Shown: positions 1 through 6,491, counted from the stretch's first letter. The stretch is DNA of 6,658 nt from Akkermansia muciniphila (GCA_943327015.2 CALPVM020000140.1:1-6658); one strand, 5' to 3'. Notes: generated by a model from the sequence alone, not told the origin. Numbers and translations are program-made.

Positions 1-2011
1 CTCGAACGCTGTCAGACCCCGTCTGAACCACTTCGCGCGCTTCTTCCAAGAAGATGTCCAGCAAATCACCTTCATCTTCGTCGTCGTCAAAATCTGGCTG
101 CACTGCTGCAGGCACTGCCGCACTGACTGAGGGTGGCTGTTGCATCGGCATTTGCGATGCTTTAGCCGGGGTAGCTGGTGTTAAATTAGGAGCAACAACA
201 GCGGCCAGCGGTGCAACGCTTGCGGGCGGCGGCGCCATCACGGCTGCACGTTCACGCCCCATAAGCGACTTAAACTCACCAGCGTCCTCGTCGTATACAA
301 ACAACTTTTTGGCTAACGCACGCTGATAGCTCAGCATATCTATTAAAAAGCTCAGAGAGCCCAGGCTATTACCCAATTTCTCAAAAATACCATTTTGAGC
401 GGCACGCTCGTCAATATCATCTACCAGAAACTGCTCTACACTGGCGCGCATACGTAAGCAGGCAATGGCGGGCTGCTCCAAGCCTAACACTGCCAATACG
501 CCACGCATTTGCGCCAGTTGGCTAGGCACTTGATGCAGGGAGCTTTTATCTTTGGGGGTTCTGAAGAATTGGTCCAGAGATTTTTCAACATCAGCCAAGG
601 TTGAGCGTAATTCGTCTACCACACTGCCAATGGTTTGGCGGTCACTGACTCGACGGTACAGCTCTTCCATCCATTGCTCGAGCGGCTCGGGCTCACCACC
701 CGAAACCACATGCTCTAGTCTTTGTGCCAAGCGCGCGCCACGCACCACCATCTGGCTGTCGGTAGGATCGAGATCATCGTAGGCAGCCTCGAGATACAAC
801 ACCGAGGTTGCGACCTCCATGGCAACCGCAGGGGTTGGTGCAGCACCCGAGCGTAGCGTGCTGTCAATGGCACTGGTCAGTGCGCGCGCCAGTTCTGCAC
901 TTTCGGCATGCAATTTAACCAATGACTCCGCTACCGCTGCAAAGTGTTCTGCCGCTAGCTTTAATCGGTTGGTATCGCCACCTGCCAAGGCAGACCACGT
1001 TTCTGCAGCAGAGGCAATACGCTTGCGCGCGAGCGCCAGAACAGATGGGTCAAAACGACCAAAATGTGCGACATCGTAATTGACCGGCTTGGTATTGGTT
1101 AAACCATAGGCGGCACGCACCGAAGAAAGCACGGGTGCCTGTTGCTGCGATTGGGGTACAGCACGGGAACAGAAAAAAACAAGATCTTGCGCCAACCGAT
1201 CAGACAAGCCGGCATCACCTTTAACCAGGGTTGCGTACTGCTGCAAAATGCGGGATGCTGCGCGCTTGGTATATATGTCATCCCCGCACAGTTGCAGAGC
1301 CATGCCTTCAAAATAACCGGCACAAATCATCCAGAAAATGCGCACATCGGGATTTTTTTGGGCAGCAGCAAAACCCAAAGATAAATCAAGAAGTAACCGT
1401 GCACTACTGGCTTCACCCAGACGAACCAGCCGCAGTACGGATTGATCCATTTGTCGACGCAGCTCGGGGCTATATTCCGCAGGCTGTATGCCAGCTGGCA
1501 CGGTCACTGGCAACCACTGCCATACCGGCGCCCACAAATCCGCAGGATGAACACGCTCAGCGCCTGTCATCTCCATCACAGCGCGGTACTGTGGAAAAAG
1601 AGCGACAGCCGAATAGTTTTTACCTTTTAAAACACCTTCAAGGTATTCAAGCAAGGCAAAGCCTGCCTGCTCGATGCGAGTCACTGCCTCCTCGGTTGCG
1701 AAGGTGTTTTGATCAAGCATTTTTTGCGCCAGAGTCTCCATGGCGCGTAATACTTTGCACGGGGTGGGTAGACCCACCATATCTAAAGCACCCACCGATT
1801 GATGCAATTGTTGGCGTGCACTACGCAGGGGCGCAAGATCAAGGCCCGATGCGGTCGCTCCGCCAGCCGCTTCAGCATCGCGGACAAAACGGCGAATACT
1901 CTTGATCGCGCCATCCAAAGACTTGCGAAGCTCATCCAGCACCCAAGCCAAAGGACCTAGATCACCTAGCGCTACCTCATTGTCGCTATGAACGACGGAA
2001 TTCGAAGACAT
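1..2011 (-). CDS. chpA: ChpA/PilL hybrid sensor kinase, N-terminal 670 residues (3' end beyond the window)
   Basis: This is the start of the large histidine kinase of the Pil-Chp system, a cytoplasmic CheA-like hub that passes phosphate to PilG and PilH. The frame is open from the ATG at 2011 to the left edge. The start is fixed by an AGGAGGG ribosome site 9 nt upstream. The visible part is the FimL-like, Hpt-like N-terminal region of ChpA: a helical segment with His70 in an LHQSVGAL context, a second similar segment with His493 (SSLHQVPSQL), a Pro/Ala/Gln-rich linker at about 600-639, an acidic patch at 640-649, and then the opening helix of a classical Hpt domain (DLLDIFLEEAREV, from residue 649). 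The kinase, CheW and receiver domains, about 1500 or more residues in known ChpA proteins, should follow to the left. Assignment rests on this architecture plus the pilGHIJ context. I cannot tell whether His70 and His493 are phosphorylated. Confidence 0.93.
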   Translation of the reverse strand, partial: MSSNSVVHSDNEVALGDLGPLAWVLDELRKSLDGAIKSIRRFVRDAEAAGGATASGLDLAPLRSARQQLHQSVGALDMVGLPTPCKVLRAMETLAQKMLDQNTFATEEAVTRIEQAGFALLEYLEGVLKGKNYSAVALFPQYRAVMEMTGAERVHPADLWAPVWQWLPVTVPAGIQPAEYSPELRRQMDQSVLRLVRLGEASSARLLLDLSLGFAAAQKNPDVRIFWMICAGYFEGMALQLCGDDIYTKRAASRILQQYATLVKGDAGLSDRLAQDLVFFCSRAVPQSQQQAPVLSSVRAAYGLTNTKPVNYDVAHFGRFDPSVLALARKRIASAAETWSALAGGDTNRLKLAAEHFAAVAESLVKLHAESAELARALTSAIDSTLRSGAAPTPAVAMEVATSVLYLEAAYDDLDPTDSQMVVRGARLAQRLEHVVSGGEPEPLEQWMEELYRRVSDRQTIGSVVDELRSTLADVEKSLDQFFRTPKDKSSLHQVPSQLAQMRGVLAVLGLEQPAIACLRMRASVEQFLVDDIDERAAQNGIFEKLGNSLGSLSFLIDMLSYQRALAKKLFVYDEDAGEFKSLMGRERAAVMAPPPASVAPLAAVVAPNLTPATPAKASQMPMQQPPSVSAAVPAAVQPDFDDDEDEGDLLDIFLEEAREVVQTGSDSVR

Positions 2012-2020
2012 GGGTTCAGA

Positions 2021-2027
2021 CCCTCCT
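2021..2027 (-). promoter_or_regulatory. Shine-Dalgarno site of chpA
   Basis: On the minus strand AGGAGGG lies 9 nt before the ATG at 2011, the best ribosome site in the operon. It fixes the chpA start. It sits in a 55-nt gap after pilJ that holds only a weak 5-bp stem (ACGCT/AGCGT, 2033-2048) without a T run, so transcription probably continues from pilJ into chpA. Confidence 0.8.
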
Positions 2028-2066
2028 ACGGGACGCTTGTCTGAGCGTGAAGGAATACATTACGGC

Positions 2067-4334
2067 TTACGCAATTTTGAAACGGGATACTGATTGCCTC
2101 AACTCTTCGGCCATGCGCGACAAATCCCGCACCTGATCAGCAGTGGCTTTGGTTCCTGCGCCTGTTTGCTCCGTTACAGCAAAAATATGCTGAATGTTGC
2201 TGGCAACATCACTGGCCAGGGTAGCCTCGCGGGATGCAGAATCAGAAATCTGCTCAATCAATTCCGCAACACGGCGCGAAACTCGGTCAATTTCGGTCAA
2301 AGCAGTACCAGCGTTGTCGGACAGTTTGGCACCCTCAACCACGCCTTGCGTAGAACGCTCCATAGCGCCTATAGCGTCTTGGGTATCGGTTTGAATGGCT
2401 TTTACCAGTGCCGAAATCTGACGCGTAGCATCTGCAGAGCGCTCAGCCAAACGCTGCACCTCTTCCGCAACCACCGAGAAGCCTCGTCCAGCTTCACCAG
2501 CAGATGCTGCCTGAATAGCAGCATTGAGCGCCAGCACGTTGGTTTGCTCGGTAATATCCGAAATAAGGTCAGTAATTTCACCGATCTCCTGCGAGGATTC
2601 ACCTAGACGCTTGATACGCTTGGAGGTGTCCTGAATTTGGTCACGGATGGAGTTCATACCACCAATCGCATCTTGCACTGCGGTTAAACCAGACTCTGCT
2701 GCTTCCAATGACTGACGCGCCACCGACGCAGACTCTTGCGCCTGCATCGAGACATCCCCAATGCGCTCGGCCATATCGACAACTGAGCGCCCGGTTTCAC
2801 GAATTTCATGCAACTGCTGGTTGGAGGCAGACAGCAATTTACTGGAGGTATCATCTACGTTTGCCGTTGTCCTTGCTACCAAGGACGCCGTATTTTGCAC
2901 GTTAGCCACCAGTGAGCGAAGCTCCTCTACGGTATAGTTAACCGAATCGGCAATCGCACCAGTAATATCCTCGGTGACTGTTGCTTGTTGGGTCAGGTCG
3001 CCTTCGGCCACTGTTTGCAGTTCGTTCATCAAGCGCAAAATAGCGGCCTGGTTGGCATCATTCACGCGCTTGGCTTCTTTTTCTTGGCGCTCGGCCTCTA
3101 CCCGCTGTTGCTCTGCCATGACTTGACGTTTGCGGCTATCCTGCAACTGCACATAGGACAAACCACCCGCGCAAAGCAAGGAGAACAAAGCAGAACCCGC
3201 CAGCAATATAAATGACACGCCACCAATACCCGCTTGGTTAGATAGCTTGACCTGCAACTCTTCCAAGTCGCGACGCAGGTTTTCGCTATCCGCAATAATT
3301 ACCCCTTGGGCTTCACGCGCTGCCACTAGGCCCTGCAGGTTATTCAAAATAGTCTCAGCCAAAACACGGGTTTCTTCAAACTGCGCAATCATCGCTTCGA
3401 GTTGCTCACGCGTACCTGGATCACGGGTTGCAGGCAAGCGCAGTTCGGTTGTTCCATACAGCAAGCCGTTGGTGATTTCTTGAAAAGATTTCAGATCTTT
3501 TCCTAGCAAGAACACCGCTTCAGTACTTACACCATCCGGCGTTAAAAACTCGTTGGAGGACTTTGCAATTCGCTGCGTCAACATCCACAACTGACCAACG
3601 GCAGCAATTTCTGCAACGCTGGCATTTTGCTGGGTTTTCAAGGCAAGGATAGCCTCGGCAATATCCTGCAGATCGGAGGTTTGACGATTAATTAAACGCA
3701 TCGCCTGACCCACCTGGGTCAGGATTTTTGATTGATCCATAACGGCAGAGGTACTCTTTTCTGCACGGTCAACCAAGGGGCTGATTTTAGACAAATCGTC
3801 CGAAAACACATCACCCAAAGCCTTTAAGTTCAGTGAATCATCGCCATTTTGCAAACCACGCACTGATTTGGCCAAAATGCTGGCACTCTCAAACACATCT
3901 GGAAACGCTTTTTCGTTACCCACCACGGCCAAAGAGACTGATTTGGCAAGTCGCTGCGACTGCATCAGCGACTGACCGGTTGCACCCAGTTGCTGTGCAA
4001 CTTGGTTGGACTGGCTCAGCACAAAAAACGTAACTGCCGCCAACACCAGCAAGCCGCCCCCCAGCATCATGGAAAGCAAACGCTGGTGCTGCGCCACCGT
4101 TTTGGAGCCCAGTATCGGCAACGTGATCTGGTCCGCTAGGTTTGAGGGGTGTTTTTCGTCCTCGGACCGGATGTTGGCCAAGCCCGAGTTTTCTTGGGTA
4201 TTGACAAAATCCATAGCATTGGTTTCTGGATCATCCCCGTCGCCATCCGGCATAGCCAGACTCAAGCGTGAATCCAATTCGGACTCGCTGTTTTTCTTGG
4301 AAAAAATATTTTTCAACTTATTGACAACGGACAT
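2067..4334 (-). CDS. pilJ: PilJ, methyl-accepting chemotaxis transducer of the type IV pilus system
   Basis: Inner-membrane chemoreceptor that feeds pilus or surface signals to the ChpA kinase through PilI. Order of parts in the 755 residues: hydrophilic acidic cytoplasmic tail (1-80), first membrane helix (about 86-107), periplasmic domain (108-370), second membrane helix (about 371-395), HAMP (about 429-476), then the signalling coiled coil. The periplasmic part has two PilJ-type repeats marked by SQRLAKS (126-132) and TQRIAKS (253-259). The cytoplasmic hairpin tip (about 600-632) reads LALNAAIQAASAGEAGRGF, with Gln and Ser where most chemoreceptors have Glu and Arg; Pseudomonas PilJ also departs from the consensus here. 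The C terminus (SRFKIA) resembles PilJ and has no CheR/CheB tether pentapeptide. The ATG at 4334 follows AAGGG by 6 nt. Pseudomonas PilJ is about 680 residues, and the extra length is the N-terminal tail. The gene starts 20 nt after pilI. Confidence 0.96.
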   Translation of the reverse strand: MSVVNKLKNIFSKKNSESELDSRLSLAMPDGDGDDPETNAMDFVNTQENSGLANIRSEDEKHPSNLADQITLPILGSKTVAQHQRLLSMMLGGGLLVLAAVTFFVLSQSNQVAQQLGATGQSLMQSQRLAKSVSLAVVGNEKAFPDVFESASILAKSVRGLQNGDDSLNLKALGDVFSDDLSKISPLVDRAEKSTSAVMDQSKILTQVGQAMRLINRQTSDLQDIAEAILALKTQQNASVAEIAAVGQLWMLTQRIAKSSNEFLTPDGVSTEAVFLLGKDLKSFQEITNGLLYGTTELRLPATRDPGTREQLEAMIAQFEETRVLAETILNNLQGLVAAREAQGVIIADSENLRRDLEELQVKLSNQAGIGGVSFILLAGSALFSLLCAGGLSYVQLQDSRKRQVMAEQQRVEAERQEKEAKRVNDANQAAILRLMNELQTVAEGDLTQQATVTEDITGAIADSVNYTVEELRSLVANVQNTASLVARTTANVDDTSSKLLSASNQQLHEIRETGRSVVDMAERIGDVSMQAQESASVARQSLEAAESGLTAVQDAIGGMNSIRDQIQDTSKRIKRLGESSQEIGEITDLISDITEQTNVLALNAAIQAASAGEAGRGFSVVAEEVQRLAERSADATRQISALVKAIQTDTQDAIGAMERSTQGVVEGAKLSDNAGTALTEIDRVSRRVAELIEQISDSASREATLASDVASNIQHIFAVTEQTGAGTKATADQVRDLSRMAEELRQSVSRFKIA

Positions 4335-4354
4335 GATAGGCCCTTACGAATGAA

Positions 4355-4885
4355 CTAGACACTGATGCTCAAAAACTGAGCTGTTTGAGACAGGAGACGT
4401 AAATTGATTTCCTGCCAATGCACACCGGAGGAATCTACAAAACGGTTTCCAAAGAAAGTAGGGGATCCATCCGGTAAAGGTACGGTGGACAAAAAAGCGT
4501 CAACGCCACGCAAGCCAGACAAAACATCCACCTGCAAGGTGCAGTTAACCTCGAGTGCCGTATTCAGGGACACCACACTTGGCTCAACCACCGGGGGCTC
4601 GGTAGGCTCTGCACCACCTTGACTGGCTACAAACCGAGCAAAATCGACCACACCAAACAAATTACCGCGAATATTGATGACGCCGCGAAACCATGGCAAA
4701 GCATAGGGAACAGGCTGTAAATTGACCAAGGGCACAATTTCGCCGGACTGGCTTAGTGGAAAAAGGTAGTTGTGCCCGCCAGCACGCAAAGCCAGCCATG
4801 CCACAGACATGCCCTCGGTACGGGCAGTTTGTAAGCGGCTGGCAAGACGTATCTGCAGTTCGCGAAGCGCTTCTCTGTTAGCCAT
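4355..4885 (-). CDS. pilI: PilI, CheW-like coupling protein
   Basis: Cytoplasmic adaptor of the Pil-Chp array, expected to link the PilJ tip to ChpA. The 176 residues form one CheW-like domain: a helical lead (1-25), then beta-rich sequence with the family hallmark FRGVINIRGNLFGVVDF (66-82), where the RGxxNxRG turn and the following VVD match CheW folds. A low-complexity Pro/Glu/Val loop (about 91-105) interrupts the domain. Length matches Pseudomonas PilI (178 residues). The ATG at 4885 lies 9 nt after the pilH stop. The ribosome site is weak (only GGA in range), so translation is probably coupled to pilH. Similarity to other CheW proteins is modest, as is usual for PilI, and its place between pilH and pilJ is the strongest support for the name. 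Confidence 0.93.
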   Translation of the reverse strand: MANREALRELQIRLASRLQTARTEGMSVAWLALRAGGHNYLFPLSQSGEIVPLVNLQPVPYALPWFRGVINIRGNLFGVVDFARFVASQGGAEPTEPPVVEPSVVSLNTALEVNCTLQVDVLSGLRGVDAFLSTVPLPDGSPTFFGNRFVDSSGVHWQEINLRLLSQTAQFLSISV

Positions 4886-4894
4886 GGAAGTCTA

Positions 4895-5260
4895 TTAGTC
4901 CAGCGCTTTGATTTTGGAGAGCAACTCAGCCGGGGCAACCGGCTTAGTGATGTAATCTTTTGCCCCCTGGCGCATACCCCAAACCCGGTCTGTTTCCAGA
5001 TTTTTGCTGCTGCAAATAATGATGGGTATTTGAGCATAGTCAGGCGTGCGGTTAATAGCGCGGGTGAGCTGAAACCCGTTTTGACCTGGCATGACAACAT
5101 CCATTAATATCAAGTCAGGTTTTTCTTCTTCTAGTTTTTTAAATGCATCATCTGCATTAGATGCAGAGCGCACAGAAAATCCATTTTTCTGCAGCAAATC
5201 GGTCAGGTAATAGATTTCCGTTTTGGAATCGTCAACGATAAGTACTTTGTGGATGGCCAT
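4895..5260 (-). CDS. pilH: PilH, CheY-like response regulator
   Basis: Single-domain receiver that takes phosphate from ChpA; in Pseudomonas it counterbalances PilG in setting pilus retraction and cAMP output. The 121 residues hold the full receiver set: acidic pair Asp10-Asp11, phospho-acceptor Asp54 (ILMDVVMPG), switch residue Ser84 (IIICSSKN) and Lys106 (YITKP). There is no output domain. The motif MRQGAKDYITKP and the exact 121-residue length match known PilH. Its start overlaps the pilG stop by one base (TGATG), a classical translational coupling, so PilG and PilH should be made in linked amounts. Order after pilG separates it from the otherwise similar PilG. Confidence 0.96.
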   Translation of the reverse strand: MAIHKVLIVDDSKTEIYYLTDLLQKNGFSVRSASNADDAFKKLEEEKPDLILMDVVMPGQNGFQLTRAINRTPDYAQIPIIICSSKNLETDRVWGMRQGAKDYITKPVAPAELLSKIKALD

Positions 5261-5658
5261 CAGTGATTTCCTTGCGAAGCGGAGCCGAACTGCTGCACTG
5301 CCGTGAGCAACTGGTCTTTGGTAAATGGTTTGGTTAAATAGTCTTGGGCGCCGGTCATGCGGCCGCGCGCCTTGTCAAATACACCGTCTTTAGACGACAA
5401 CATAATGACCGGCACGGAAGAAAATTTTTCGTTGCGTTTGATAATGGCACAGGTTTGATATCCATCAAGCCGAGGCATCAAAATATCGCAGAAGATGAGT
5501 TGAGGTTCGAAATCGTTGATTTTGGCGAGCGCGTCAAAGCCGTCTTCAGCCAGCATAATCTGATGGCCGCCCTGCTTCAAAAAGATTTCAGCACTCCTAC
5601 GAATGGTATTGCTGTCGTCAATCACTAACACCTTGTAGGTGGGTGCGGATGTGTTCAC
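5260..5658 (-). CDS. pilG: PilG, CheY-like response regulator
   Basis: Single-domain receiver phosphorylated by ChpA; in Pseudomonas it promotes pilus extension and activates adenylate cyclase signalling with FimL and FimV. The 132 residues carry Asp14-Asp15, phospho-acceptor Asp58 (IFCDILMPRLDGYQTC), Ser88 (VIMLSSKDG) and Lys110 (YLTKPF). The stretches MPRLDGYQTCA and IMLSSKDGVFDKA are close to Pseudomonas PilG, making this the surest name in the window. The start is GTG at 5658, chosen because AGGAG stands 9 nt upstream and no better ATG precedes the first strand. It is the first pil gene of the operon, 69 nt after the rubredoxin gene with no terminator between, so the two may share a transcript. 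Confidence 0.97.
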   Translation of the reverse strand: MNTSAPTYKVLVIDDSNTIRRSAEIFLKQGGHQIMLAEDGFDALAKINDFEPQLIFCDILMPRLDGYQTCAIIKRNEKFSSVPVIMLSSKDGVFDKARGRMTGAQDYLTKPFTKDQLLTAVQQFGSASQGNH

Positions 5659-5667
5659 TCAACGCTG

Positions 5668-5672
5668 CTCCT
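5668..5672 (-). promoter_or_regulatory. Shine-Dalgarno site of pilG
   Basis: AGGAG on the minus strand, 9 nt before the GTG at 5658. It decides the unusual GTG start of pilG. The surrounding 69-nt gap (5659-5727) is AT-rich and has no hairpin or convincing promoter. Confidence 0.75.
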
Positions 5673-5727
5673 ATTTTTTAGTATTTACACGTTTACCGTC
5701 AACCTTACCAGAAATTGCAATGGATTT

Positions 5728-5901
5728 TTATATTTTTACCATTTCAAAATCTTCTTTTCGCGCTCCACATTCGGGGCATGTCCAATTCATGGGCACATCG
5801 GCCCATGCGGTTCCGGCGGGAATTCCGTGCTCTGGGCTACCTGCGGCTTCATCGTAAATCCAGCCGCAAATTAAACACATCCAAGTAGTATTATGTTCCA
5901 T
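5728..5901 (-). CDS. Rubredoxin
   Basis: Small cytoplasmic iron-sulfur electron carrier with one Fe bound by four Cys. The 57 residues contain both knuckles, Cys9-x2-Cys12-Gly and Cys42-Pro-x-Cys45-Gly. Between them lie the family residues WIYDEAAGSPEHGIPAGTAW, with the conserved aromatics, and the protein ends with the usual KEDFEMVKI. Length is normal for one rubredoxin domain (about 53-57). I chose the ATG at 5901, which places the first Cys where the family has it. The frame extends 10 codons further to a TTG at 5931, but those residues (HSIRIRYKL) are not rubredoxin-like. No good Shine-Dalgarno precedes either start. Its redox partner is not in the window, and no link to twitching is known to me. 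It lies 69 nt before pilG and reads the same way. Confidence 0.95.
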   Translation of the reverse strand: MEHNTTWMCLICGWIYDEAAGSPEHGIPAGTAWADVPMNWTCPECGARKEDFEMVKI

Positions 5902-5982
5902 CAGCTTATATCGTATTCGAATAGAATGCAATCATTGGTGCGACTCGAAGTCGTCCATCGTCGCCTAAATGGCGGCATATCA

Positions 5983-6030
5983 AGAAGTGTTTCCCATCAG
6001 GGAAACAAATGCTTCTCTAAAGAGATGCAT
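5983..6030. other. Two consecutive hairpins in the operon leader
   Basis: TGTTTCCC (5988-5995) and GGGAAACA (6000-6007) form a perfect 8-bp stem with a 4-nt loop. AGAAG (5983-5987) and CTTCT (6012-6016) extend it to 13 bp across a 4-nt bulge. The next hairpin is ATGC, T:T mismatch, TCTC, TAAA loop, GAGA, GCAT (6009-6030) and shares bases with the extension, so the two folds exclude each other in part. On the minus strand both would lie in the rubredoxin leader. I do not recognise a riboswitch class. Confidence 0.55.
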
Positions 6031-6071
6031 CCATTTTAAGACTGCCGGAAGGAATTTCTATTCCAACCGTG

Positions 6072-6098
6072 AAACAATCTTTAATAGGTTGTTTTTTT
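6072..6098 (+). terminator. Rho-independent terminator-like hairpin, plus strand
   Basis: AACAATC (6073-6079) pairs with GGTTGTT (6087-6093), with one G-T pair and a 7-nt loop, followed by a run of seven T (6092-6098). The stem is AT-rich and so of moderate strength. It would stop plus-strand transcription, yet no plus-strand gene lies to its left in this region. It could end an unannotated small RNA or protect against readthrough antisense to the operon. Confidence 0.5.
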
Positions 6099-6110
6099 CA
6101 TGAAACCATG

Positions 6111-6138
6111 CTCATAAGGCAAGGTTTTCTGTTGTCAA
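6111..6138 (-). promoter_or_regulatory. Candidate sigma-70 promoter of the rubredoxin-pil operon
   Basis: On the minus strand a perfect -35 box TTGACA (6138-6133), a 16-bp spacer and a -10 box TATGAG (6116-6111, four of six matches). It starts inside the T run of the terminator just upstream, the usual arrangement between two tandem transcription units. Transcription would begin near 6104 and give a leader of about 200 nt before the rubredoxin ATG. Assigned by eye only. Confidence 0.45.
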
Positions 6139-6161
6139 AAAGAGACGGGACTCCCGTCTTT
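6137..6161 (-). terminator. Rho-independent terminator, minus strand (possibly bidirectional)
   Basis: AGACGGG (6143-6149) and CCCGTCT (6153-6159) make a perfect 7-bp GC-rich stem with a 3-nt loop, extended by an A-T and a G-T pair. On the minus strand it is followed by C and five T (6141-6137), a good intrinsic terminator. On the plus strand only three T follow, so termination there should be weaker. It implies a minus-strand transcript arriving from the right, whose gene is not visible before the window ends. Confidence 0.7.
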
Positions 6162-6162
6162 A

Positions 6163-6184
6163 CAAAATTTTCTTTTAAATTTTG
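6163..6184. repeat. AT-rich inverted repeat CAAAATTT/AAATTTTG
   Basis: A perfect 8-bp inverted repeat (6163-6170 with 6177-6184) around a 6-nt T-rich loop, placed 2 nt after the GC-rich terminator hairpin. Together the two may act as a stacked terminator for plus-strand transcripts, or the repeat may be a protein-binding site. No function is assigned. Confidence 0.45.
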
Positions 6185-6221
6185 CATGGATCTCAAAATA
6201 CGACACCATTCTGTGTGTCTT

Positions 6222-6253
6222 GTTTCCTAAGAAACCACGTTTGGAACAACGTG
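6222..6253. repeat. Two abutting short hairpins just left of the putative intron
   Basis: GTTTC-CTAA-GAAAC (6222-6235) is followed with no gap by CACGTT-TGGAAC-AACGTG (6236-6253). Both stems are perfect (5 and 6 bp). They end 13 nt before the GTGCG at 6267. Neither is followed by a T run, so they are not terminators of the usual kind. They may be part of the insertion target or of the interrupted gene's flank. Confidence 0.45.
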
Positions 6254-6300
6254 ACCTTGACTATACGTGCGTCTGGAGTAATCCGGGGGTGCGGAGCTAT

Positions 6301-6426
6301 GGTTAAAACGATCTGTGCGTGAGCACACAAAGTTGACGTAAGTCAACTCCAATTCCAGTAGCAAGAACTAGAAAGATCGCCAAGGTAAAGGGTATGGGAA
6401 ATGTAATGTGAACTTTCGTTTTAACC
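6301..6426 (+). ncRNA. Long-range 10-bp helix enclosing a multi-branched RNA region
   Basis: GGTTAAAACG (6301-6310) is perfectly complementary to CGTTTTAACC (6417-6426), 106 nt apart, and a T-G and an A-T pair extend it. Just inside, ATCT (6311-6314) pairs with AGAT (6374-6377). Within that lie TGTGC-GTGA-GCACA (6314-6327) and AGTTGAC-GTAA-GTCAACT (6331-6348), both capped by GNRA tetraloops. This nested junction is the strongest direct sign that the plus strand here acts as a folded RNA. Under the intron reading it is a subdomain of domain I. Confidence 0.75.
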
Positions 6427-6491
6427 GTCGTCAGCATTAAGTAGCTAACGCTTGTTTCTCCAGCAATGGGGGAGCTACAGCCAAAAGGCAC

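Larger units (their letters stand above)
5902..6266. other. Hairpin-rich non-coding region upstream of the rubredoxin-pil operon
   Basis: I see no gene here: both strands lack a frame with protein-like composition. The stretch is full of local inverted repeats. They include a perfect palindrome TATTCGAATA (5914-5923), a small stem CGACT/AGTCG (5941-5953), the 8-bp stem at 5988-6007, TCTC/GAGA (6014-6025) flanked by ATGC/GCAT, a layered stem at 6046-6069 (CGG, AA/AA internal loop, GGAAT, TTCT loop), and the elements listed separately below. It most likely combines the operon leader and promoter (minus strand) with the flank in which the element at 6267 has inserted. Confidence 0.6.

Noticed and set aside
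1231..1905. Plus-strand 224-codon open frame
   Set aside because: It lies wholly opposite chpA, has no recognisable domain and no low-complexity-free protein character; it is a shadow of the kinase gene.
2033..2048. Small hairpin ACGCT/AGCGT between pilJ and chpA as a terminator
   Set aside because: The stem is only 5 bp and is not followed by a T run on the transcribed strand.
2094..2606. Plus-strand 170-codon open frame
   Set aside because: It is antisense to the highly conserved signalling domain of PilJ and shows no family features.
5695..5710. TTGACG upstream of pilG as a -35 box
   Set aside because: At a 16-17 bp spacing the only -10 candidates are A runs, and the start would fall inside the pilG ribosome site.
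5938..5955. On the minus strand CGACTTCGAGTCGCACCA resembles a tRNA 3' end
   Set aside because: The stem-loop does not give a 5-bp T-stem with a 7-nt loop, and no D arm, anticodon arm or matching acceptor strand is found upstream.
6143..6184. CRISPR or other repeat array in the hairpin-rich region
   Set aside because: The inverted repeats differ in sequence and length and no direct repeat recurs at regular spacing.
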